Shown: positions 1 to 4,190 of the stretch, in pieces
Layout: each line of letters begins with the position of its first letter
Position numbering within the stretch: position 1 is the stretch's first letter
DNA from: Syntrophaceae bacterium UBA1411
Lineage (GTDB): Bacteria > Desulfobacterota > Syntrophia > Syntrophales > Smithellaceae
Direction of reading: 5' to 3'
Assembly (NCBI GenBank): GCA_002304995.1
Contig: DBPV01000125.1
Coordinates: forward strand, 1,613 to 11,464
Length of the DNA: 9,852 nt
Program-made: the position numbers and the translations under genes
Notes under the pieces: model-generated
What the model saw: the letters and a program-made list of their open reading frames with translations, nothing else
Databases searched by the model: none
Told to the model about the DNA's origin: nothing

Positions 1-410
1 TCCTGGACCTTCTCGCCCAGAAAATCCTCGGCGGTCTGCTTCATCTTCGTCAGAATCATCGCCGAAATTTCCGCCGGCGAATAATTTTTGCCGCGCACCG
101 TGACCTGCGCGTCGCCGTTGACCGCCTCGGTGATCTTGTACGGCGAAATTTTCACGTCATACTGCACTTCCTTTGAATTATATTTCCGACCGATCAGCCG
201 TTTCACGGCATACACGGTGTTTTCCGAATTGGTAATCGCCTGCCGCCTGGCCACCTGCCCCACCAGCCGTTCGCCGCTTTCCGTGATGGCGATAACGGAC
301 GGCGTGGTCCGGTTGCCTTCCTGATTGGCGATGACCGTCGGGTCGCCTCCGTCCATGATTGCCACGCACGAGTTGGTCGTCCCTAAATCGATTCCGATAA
401 TCTTTCCCAT
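1..410 (-). CDS. dnaK: Molecular chaperone DnaK (Hsp70), N-terminal part, cut by window edge
   Basis: Cytoplasmic ATP-dependent Hsp70 chaperone that binds exposed hydrophobic segments of unfolded proteins and works with DnaJ and GrpE. I translated 136 residues from the ATG at 410; the rest of the roughly 640-residue protein lies beyond position 1. Only the start of the nucleotide-binding domain is present: the phosphate-1 loop IDLGTTNSC at residues 7-15, the segment EGNRTTPSV at 31-39, and the catalytic-type lysine in YAVKRLIGR at residue 70, the same number as E. coli Lys70. A near-ideal ribosome site (TAAGGAGG) sits just upstream of the ATG. The gene is third in gmhA-grpE-dnaK, 11 bp after the grpE stop, so it is probably co-transcribed with its nucleotide-exchange factor. 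Identity is essentially certain; dnaJ cannot be seen. Confidence 0.97.
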   Translation of the reverse strand, partial: MGKIIGIDLGTTNSCVAIMDGGDPTVIANQEGNRTTPSVIAITESGERLVGQVARRQAITNSENTVYAVKRLIGRKYNSKEVQYDVKISPYKITEAVNGDAQVTVRGKNYSPAEISAMILTKMKQTAEDFLGEKVQ

Positions 411-421
411 TTTATTCCTCC

Positions 422-982
422 TTATTCTCCATTGGCCTCGTTAGTTTCACATCTATTTTCCTGTGCCTTCTTGCACACGCAGACTCTCGACGGCCGAATC
501 AGTCTTCCGTTGAGCAGATAGCCTTTCTCCATTTCGCTGACGATCTGGTTGTTTGCATGATCCGCGCTTTCCACCTGCATCAGCGCCTCGTGGAAATTGG
601 GATCAAACGCCGCTCCCGCGCATTCGATCCGCTCCACGCCGTGCTTTTTCAGGCAGCATAAAAGCTGGTCCTGCATGAGCGCCATGCCTTCCTTGAAGCT
701 CTCAGCGTCGGAACCGTCCGCATGCTCCAGCGCGCGGTCCAGACTGTCCAGAAACGGAAGGATGTCCCGAATAATTTCCTCTTTGCCGTACTTGAGCGTA
801 TCGGCCTTCTCCCGGGCCGCGCGTTTCCGGTAGTTGTCCAGATCCGCCACCGCCCGCAGATATTTTTCATAGTTGTCCTGTGCTTCCTTTTCCTTGGCCG
901 AAAGCGCCTCCTGACAATTCCGCGCCGTTTCGTCCGCCGCTTCCGCAGGCTGCTTATCCGTATGATCTTTTTTTGTTTTCAC
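422..982 (-). CDS. grpE: Nucleotide exchange factor GrpE, GTG start
   Basis: GrpE releases ADP from DnaK and resets the Hsp70 cycle in the cytoplasm. The protein has 186 residues, usual for the family. Residues 1-45 are charged and probably disordered. About 28-90 should form the long dimeric helix, containing YLRAVADLDNYRKR. The beta domain carries the signature FDPNFHEAL at 126-134 and GYLLNGRLIRPSRVCV at 154-169. The frame stays open upstream to 1111 inside gmhA, but similarity starts only after that overlap, and a GTG at 982 has AGGAG five bases upstream, so I chose this GTG. The gene begins 11 bp after the gmhA stop and ends 11 bp before dnaK. It holds seven cysteines (23, 109, 110, 121, 168, 170, 178), which seems many for GrpE; that may reflect anaerobic life. 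Confidence 0.96.
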   Translation of the reverse strand: MKTKKDHTDKQPAEAADETARNCQEALSAKEKEAQDNYEKYLRAVADLDNYRKRAAREKADTLKYGKEEIIRDILPFLDSLDRALEHADGSDAESFKEGMALMQDQLLCCLKKHGVERIECAGAAFDPNFHEALMQVESADHANNQIVSEMEKGYLLNGRLIRPSRVCVCKKAQENRCETNEANGE

Positions 983-987
983 TGCCT

Positions 988-992
988 CTCCT
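988..992 (-). promoter_or_regulatory. Ribosome binding site that sets the grpE GTG start
   Basis: On the minus strand the sequence reads AGGAG, five bases, then GTG. It overlaps the last bases of gmhA (stop at 994-996 on the plus strand). It supports the GTG at 982 over upstream starts in the same frame, which would lie inside gmhA and add a stretch that does not resemble GrpE. Confidence 0.7.
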
Positions 993-993
993 G

Positions 994-1578
994 TTATTTC
1001 AAATCCGGTTTCTGAAACAGCCGGATGTCCACCAGCTCGCAAATCGCATGGCTCGCCGTGATGTGCGCTTCCTGAATGCGCGCCGTGCTTTTGGACGCCA
1101 CATGCAGACAATAGTCGGCGAGTGCCGCAATCGCCCCGCCATCCTTGCCGGTGAAGGCCACCGTGACGAGTCCCATCTTTTTGGCCAGTTCCAGACCCTT
1201 CAGCACATTTTGCGAATTGCCGCTGGTGCTGATGCCCCAGGCAATGTCGCCTTCCTGGCCCAGCGCCCGAATCTGCTTGGCGAAGATTTCCGAAAAATCG
1301 TAATCGTTGCCTATACTGGTAATAATGGACGTATCGGTTGTCAAGGCAATCGCCGGCAGCGGCGGCCTCTCGATGATGAAGCGATTGACAAATTCCGCCG
1401 CGATATGCTGGGCATCCGCCGCCGAACCGCCGTTGCCGAAAATCAGAATCTTATTTCCCGCCTTGAGCGCGGCCGTTACCGCGTCGATAACATCCGCCAG
1501 TTTGCCGAGATTGTCGTTGAGAAAAGCCTCTTTGACCTGACAGCTCTCCCGAAACAGTTTAACCAGATGATCTTTCAT
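994..1578 (-). CDS. gmhA: Phosphoheptose isomerase GmhA (sedoheptulose 7-phosphate isomerase)
   Basis: GmhA converts D-sedoheptulose 7-phosphate to D-glycero-D-manno-heptose 7-phosphate, the first step towards ADP-heptose for the LPS inner core; it acts in the cytoplasm. The 194-residue length fits the family. It is a single SIS domain with the phosphate loop FGNGGSAADAQH at 47-58 and a second sugar-phosphate loop GISTSGNSQN at 115-124. The zinc and catalytic residues of E. coli GmhA (His61, Glu65, Gln172, His180) appear with a constant offset of three as His58, Glu62, Gln169 and His177, so the enzyme should be active. A purine-rich GAAGGAC precedes the ATG. It is the first gene of the operon with grpE and dnaK, an unusual place for an LPS gene; it implies that the organism makes heptose-containing LPS. 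DiaA-like SIS proteins are the alternative, but the full metal set favours GmhA. Confidence 0.95.
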   Translation of the reverse strand: MKDHLVKLFRESCQVKEAFLNDNLGKLADVIDAVTAALKAGNKILIFGNGGSAADAQHIAAEFVNRFIIERPPLPAIALTTDTSIITSIGNDYDFSEIFAKQIRALGQEGDIAWGISTSGNSQNVLKGLELAKKMGLVTVAFTGKDGGAIAALADYCLHVASKSTARIQEAHITASHAICELVDIRLFQKPDLK

Positions 1579-1608
1579 GGGCGCCTGTCCTTCAGTTCCT
1601 TTTAAAAA

Positions 1609-1624
1609 CCGCTGCTTAAAGCGG
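1609..1624 (-). other. Small hairpin in the gmhA leader
   Basis: CCGCT and AGCGG form a five-base-pair stem around a six-base loop, just at or after the predicted transcription start of the gmhA operon. It may stabilise the 5' end of the mRNA; it is short enough to be chance. Confidence 0.25.
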
Positions 1625-1628
1625 GCCT

Positions 1629-1657
1629 AATATAAGAACGGGGATATCGGGTGTCAA
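1629..1657 (-). promoter_or_regulatory. Sigma70-like promoter for gmhA-grpE-dnaK
   Basis: On the minus strand a perfect -35 TTGACA (plus positions 1652-1657) is followed by 17 bases and TATATT (1629-1634), a five-of-six match to the -10 box. Transcription should start near 1622, giving a leader of about 44 bases before the gmhA ATG. The -10 does not have the CCCCAT form of E. coli heat-shock sigma32 promoters. No inverted repeat of CIRCE type (TTAGCACTC and its complement) was seen around it. Confidence 0.65.
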
Positions 1658-1729
1658 GGGAGGAAGGCGGTTTTTTCTCGCCCTTTTCCCTGATCGGCGC
1701 ATGGCCCGGGCGAGCGGACCGTCTAGCTC

Positions 1730-1757
1730 TTGACAAGCAGATTTTCATTCATATATT
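1730..1757 (+). promoter_or_regulatory. Sigma70-like promoter for the hsp20 operon
   Basis: TTGACA at 1730-1735, a 16-base A/T-rich spacer, and TATATT at 1752-1757. A start near 1764 gives an A-rich leader of about 66 bases before the first hsp20. The hexamers are identical to those of the divergent gmhA promoter, whose -35 lies 72 bases away. The -35 core with its preceding C (CTTGAC) partly resembles the sigma32 -35, but there is no CCCCAT -10. Confidence 0.6.
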
Positions 1758-1829
1758 TTGCCTGTAGAAGAAAAAAATCCAATAAGAGCAAATGCTTACA
1801 AAAAAAGATAGAAGAAAGGAGGAAAGTTT

Positions 1830-2267
1830 ATGTTCAACCCCACGTTATGGAGATTTCGGAGATTTGCCGACGTCATGCCGGAAATGTTAAACCTGCAGCG
1901 GGAAATGAACCGACTTTTTTCCGCCGTAGGACAGAAGGCGCCTCAGGATTACCCCGCGGTCAATATCTGGGAAAAAGAAGGAAAGGCCGTCGTCACGGCG
2001 GAGGTGCCGGGGATTGATCCGGGGAAAATGGATATCTCGGTATCCGGAGACCTGCTCACCATTGCGGGAGCCGCCGAAAATCAGGCTTTTGCCGAAGGCG
2101 GAACCTATCTGCGGCAGGAAAGAGGCATCGGAAATTTCAAGCGGACGCTGACCTTGCCGTTTCAGGTGGATGCGCAGGCGGTGGAAGCCAAATACGAAAG
2201 AGGCGTTTTAAAGATCACGCTGCCGCGGGTGAAGGAAGATTTGCCCAAAAAGATCAAGATTTCTTAA
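1830..2267 (+). CDS. hsp20: Small heat-shock protein Hsp20, first of three
   Basis: ATP-independent holdase of the alpha-crystallin family that keeps unfolding proteins soluble for later refolding by DnaK; cytoplasmic, normally a large oligomer. It has 145 residues: an N-terminal arm of about 40 residues with MLNLQREMNRLF at 19-30, typical of class A Hsp20; the alpha-crystallin domain at about 41-134, with PGIDPGKMDI at 60-69 and the closing GVLKITLP at 125-132; and a short tail ending in an I-X-I anchor (IKI, 142-144). The start is fixed by a strong AAGGAGG at 1816-1822, seven bases before the ATG. It heads the three-gene hsp20 run, 21 bp before the next gene, and lies opposite gmhA-grpE-dnaK. 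Confidence 0.95.
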   Translation: MFNPTLWRFRRFADVMPEMLNLQREMNRLFSAVGQKAPQDYPAVNIWEKEGKAVVTAEVPGIDPGKMDISVSGDLLTIAGAAENQAFAEGGTYLRQERGIGNFKRTLTLPFQVDAQAVEAKYERGVLKITLPRVKEDLPKKIKIS

Positions 2268-2269
2268 GC

Positions 2270-2288
2270 GGAAAGGAGGTTTGTTTCC
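2270..2288 (+). promoter_or_regulatory. Ribosome site of second hsp20 inside a small inverted repeat
   Basis: GGAAA (2270-2274) and TTTCC (2284-2288) can pair, with AAGGAGG (2273-2279) partly in the stem and mostly in the loop; the ATG follows at once. The five-pair stem is weak and might melt with heat, but this is only suggestive. Confidence 0.3.
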
Positions 2289-2681
2289 ATGGTGGAAAAA
2301 GATATGCAGAAGACAGAAAACGTGTCGGCCACGGAACGGATCCGCTCTGTCAAAACGTTCGTGCCGCGCGTCGACATTTATGAAAATAAGGATGCGCTGT
2401 TTCTGGTCGCCGATATGCCCGGCGTAGATGAAAAGACAGTGGACATCGAACTCGAGAAAAATGTTTTAACCATCACCGGACGGGTGGAAAACGGCCGGGT
2501 CGCGGGAGGAACATTGATGTATTCGGAATATGAAATCGGCGACTACGAAAGGGTGTTCACGCTTTCGGAGGAAATCGACCGCGACAAGATTGTCGCAACC
2601 GTCAAAAACGGCGTCCTGCGCCTGGAGCTGCCGAAAGCAGAGCAGGTGAAGCCGAAAAAAATCGCCATCACGGCGGCGTAG
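2289..2681 (+). CDS. hsp20: Small heat-shock protein Hsp20, second of three, short N-terminal arm
   Basis: Alpha-crystallin-type holdase of 130 residues. The N-terminal arm is short (about 25 residues) and lacks the REMNRLF-type helix of its upstream neighbour. The alpha-crystallin domain spans about 26-116: PRVDIYENKD at 26-35, MPGVDEKTVDIELEKNVLTI at 43-62, then GDYERVFTL and the closing GVLRLELP at 108-115. An I-X-I anchor (IAI, 125-127) lies near the end. A shorter arm usually means smaller or different oligomers, so it may co-assemble with the other two (inference). AAGGAGG lies nine bases before the ATG at 2289; a second ATG at 2304 is possible but has no better ribosome site. It follows the first hsp20 by 21 bp and is surely in the same transcript. 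Confidence 0.94.
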   Translation: MVEKDMQKTENVSATERIRSVKTFVPRVDIYENKDALFLVADMPGVDEKTVDIELEKNVLTITGRVENGRVAGGTLMYSEYEIGDYERVFTLSEEIDRDKIVATVKNGVLRLELPKAEQVKPKKIAITAA

Positions 2682-2697
2682 AAAAGAAGAAAGATTT

Positions 2698-2708
2698 AAG
2701 GTTCAAGG
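2698..2708 (+). repeat. 11-bp direct repeat AAGGTTCAAGG, copy 1
   Basis: The 11-mer AAGGTTCAAGG follows the second hsp20; an identical copy at 3271-3281 follows the third hsp20 at a similar distance from its stop (16 versus 15 bases). Both follow a gene ending in GCGGCGTA. It may be a trace of segmental duplication. Confidence 0.5.
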
Positions 2709-2721
2709 CCCGCTTGGCGGG
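2709..2721 (+). other. Short intergenic hairpin between second and third hsp20
   Basis: CCCGC, a TTG loop and GCGGG form a five-base-pair GC stem followed by ATTATTTC, not by a real T-run. It is too weak for a full terminator. It could be an attenuator or an mRNA-processing or stability element that sets the ratio of the upstream pair to the third gene. Confidence 0.4.
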
Positions 2722-2746
2722 ATTATTTCAACAAGATGATTTTTAA

Positions 2747-2752
2747 AGGAGG
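2747..2752 (+). promoter_or_regulatory. Ribosome binding site that decides the third hsp20 start
   Basis: AGGAGG here lies only two bases before the ATG at 2755 but eight bases before the in-frame ATG at 2761. The second spacing is the normal one, so translation should begin at 2761. Confidence 0.75.
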
Positions 2753-2760
2753 ATATGATC

Positions 2761-3255
2761 ATGAGAATTCGCAATCTGTTGCCGGCGGTCAACCGCCCTC
2801 TGGTGAGAGATGACGATCATCCCTTCTATGCCTTGCAGCGTCAGATGAACAGTCTGTTCGACGATTTTTTCTCCGGTTTTGACGCGGCGCCGCGGCCTGC
2901 GGCGGCCGGAGAATTCGGCGCATTCTCTCCTTCGGTCGACGTAAAGGAGGGCGACAAGGAGTTTGTCATTCGCGCGGAACTTCCCGGCGTGGACGAGAAG
3001 GATATTGAAGTGACCGTCACCTCCGACGCGGTGACTATCAAAGGGGAGAAAAAAGAAGAAAAGGAAGACAAGGGAAAAAACTACTATTACATGGAAAGAT
3101 CCTACGGATCCTTCAACCGCACCATTCCGCTCGGCGCGGAAACTCAGGCCGAAAAGGCCGCGGCCAGCTTTAAAAACGGCGTGCTCCGGATTACGCTGCC
3201 CAAAAGCCCCGCCGCCAAAGCCACGGGAACCAAAGTGCCGATTAAAGCGGCGTAA
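2761..3255 (+). CDS. hsp20: Small heat-shock protein Hsp20, third of three
   Basis: Class A Hsp20 of 164 residues, the longest of the three and nearest to the usual bacterial form. The N-terminal arm of about 55 residues includes PFYALQRQMNSLFDDFFSGF at 21-40, followed by a Pro/Ala linker. The alpha-crystallin domain at about 56-148 has SPSVDVKEGDKEFVIRAELP at 56-75, the lysine/glutamate-rich loop GEKKEEKEDKGKNYYYMERS, SYGSFNRTIPL, and the closing GVLRITLP at 140-147. The tail ends in VPI, an I-X-I-type anchor. An ATG six bases upstream is in frame, but the ribosome-site spacing favours 2761. It is 79 bp from the second hsp20, with a small hairpin between, and is followed by the operon terminator. 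Function as a cytoplasmic holdase is certain at family level; clients are unknown. Confidence 0.95.
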   Translation: MRIRNLLPAVNRPLVRDDDHPFYALQRQMNSLFDDFFSGFDAAPRPAAAGEFGAFSPSVDVKEGDKEFVIRAELPGVDEKDIEVTVTSDAVTIKGEKKEEKEDKGKNYYYMERSYGSFNRTIPLGAETQAEKAAASFKNGVLRITLPKSPAAKATGTKVPIKAA

Positions 3256-3270
3256 GAGGGATCAAGAATA

Positions 3271-3281
3271 AAGGTTCAAGG
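3271..3281 (+). repeat. 11-bp direct repeat AAGGTTCAAGG, copy 2
   Basis: Identical to the copy at 2698-2708, placed 15 bases after the third hsp20 stop and before the terminator. Confidence 0.5.
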
Positions 3282-3309
3282 AACAAAGATCAGCATTCAA
3301 CATGCACAG

Positions 3310-3344
3310 CCGCCGTTCTTCGCAGGAGGAACGGCGGTTTTTTT
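3310..3344 (+). terminator. Strong rho-independent terminator of the hsp20 operon
   Basis: A 12-pair stem with a single G-U wobble (3310-3321 with 3326-3337), a GCAG tetraloop, and seven T residues at 3338-3344. It lies 55 bases after the last hsp20 stop and isolates ubiE from heat-shock transcription. Confidence 0.93.
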
Positions 3345-3345
3345 A

Positions 3346-3371
3346 AACCGGCGCGCGTCCTGGCGCCGGTT
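3346..3371 (+). other. Second GC-rich hairpin after the terminator
   Basis: AACCGGCGC and GCGCCGGTT form a perfect nine-pair stem around an eight-base loop, directly after the T-run of the terminator. It is not followed by a T-run on either strand. It may be a backup stop, an RNA-end protector, or a site acting upstream of ubiE. Confidence 0.5.
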
Positions 3372-3378
3372 ATTTCGC

Positions 3379-3407
3379 TTGCGTTTGCCCCCTTTGCCTG
3401 CTAAATC
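3379..3407 (+). promoter_or_regulatory. Weak candidate promoter for ubiE
   Basis: TTGCGT, 17 bases, TAAATC: each box matches the sigma70 consensus at only three of six positions, but the spacing is right and ubiE needs its own start after the strong terminator. A start near 3414 would leave a leader of about 24 bases. Confidence 0.2.
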
Positions 3408-3437
3408 CGCTCGAGCAAAAAAAGGCGGGCTTCAATC

Positions 3438-4190
3438 ATGGGGAAAGCACCCCCCGGAAAATATCCACAGGTCAGGACGATCACCGATTCGGAACGCATC
3501 CGCATGGTGCAGGAAATCTTCTCGACCATCACAGGCAGGTATGATTTTCTAAACCGCTTTTTAAGCCTGAGACGCGACGTGTACTGGCGGAAATTCGCCG
3601 CGGCCAAAATGACGTTCTTCCGGACGCACCGTTATCTCGATGTCGCCTGCGGCACGGGCGACCTGTCGGTCGCCGCCGCCAGACGGCATCCGCACATCAC
3701 GGTTACCGGCGTCGATTTTGTCGAGGCGATGGTCAACGCGGCCCGGCGCAAAGTCGAAAGAGAAAAGCTTGCCGACAGAATCACGCTTTTGCAGGGCGAC
3801 GCGCTTTGCCTGCCTTTTGACGACGCGTCGTTCGACGTCACGGGAATCGCCTTCGGCATCCGCAACATCCCCGACCGGTCGCGCGCCCTTTCCGAAATGC
3901 TGCGCGTCACGGCGCCCGGCGGACAGGTAATGATTCTGGAGATGACGTTTGTCCGAAACCGCCTGTTCAAAGGCTTCTACTCCCTGTATTTAAACCACCT
4001 GCTGCCCGTTTTCGCAAAAGCGTTTTCGAAAAATCCCGCGGCTTACTATTACCTGGCCGACTCGATCATGAACTTTCCCGCTCCCGACGAATTTTCGAAA
4101 ATTCTCGAACAGGCAGGCCTGGTCGATGTGGAAAAATTTCCCCTGACGTTCGGCATCGCGTGGCTGCACGTCGGCAAAAGGGCGAATTAA
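3438..4190 (+). CDS. ubiE: Demethylmenaquinone methyltransferase UbiE/MenG
   Basis: SAM-dependent C-methyltransferase of the UbiE/COQ5 family that methylates the quinone ring at the end of menaquinone synthesis (in ubiquinone makers, also a ubiquinone step). It acts at the inner face of the membrane. It has 250 residues, the normal size. Visible marks are YDFLNRFLSL at 35-44, the SAM-binding motif LDVACGTGDL at 67-76, the ribose-binding aspartate in GVDF (Asp93), LPFDDASFD at 125-133, the family signature FGIRNIPD at 139-146, and YYYLADSIMNFP at 203-214. The only ribosome site is a moderate AGGCGGG. Its stop codon overlaps that of the convergent nrdD by four bases. Menaquinone is the likelier substrate because the neighbours suggest an anaerobe; the sequence alone does not distinguish the two quinones. 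Confidence 0.93.
   Translation: MGKAPPGKYPQVRTITDSERIRMVQEIFSTITGRYDFLNRFLSLRRDVYWRKFAAAKMTFFRTHRYLDVACGTGDLSVAAARRHPHITVTGVDFVEAMVNAARRKVEREKLADRITLLQGDALCLPFDDASFDVTGIAFGIRNIPDRSRALSEMLRVTAPGGQVMILEMTFVRNRLFKGFYSLYLNHLLPVFAKAFSKNPAAYYYLADSIMNFPAPDEFSKILEQAGLVDVEKFPLTFGIAWLHVGKRAN

Noticed and set aside
983..1111. Longer GrpE starting at 1111
   Set aside because: The extra 43 residues are gmhA sequence read in another frame and do not resemble a GrpE N-terminus; the GTG at 982 has a good ribosome site.
880..1605. 241-codon open frame on the plus strand
   Set aside because: It is the complement of gmhA and the start of grpE, both firmly identified.
1629..1657. Sigma32 promoter reading of the gmhA promoter (CTTGACA with CCCCGTTC)
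   Set aside because: Only eight bases separate the two boxes, too few for sigma32; the sigma70 reading has perfect 17-base spacing.
1678..1713. Inverted repeat TCGCCC/GGGCGA between the divergent promoters
   Set aside because: Six-base arms separated by 24 bases in GC-rich DNA are easily chance; kept out as an operator claim.
1764..1829. RNA thermometer (ROSE or fourU type) in the first hsp20 leader
   Set aside because: The leader is almost all A and G near the ribosome site and lacks the pyrimidine stretch needed to pair with AAGGAGG.
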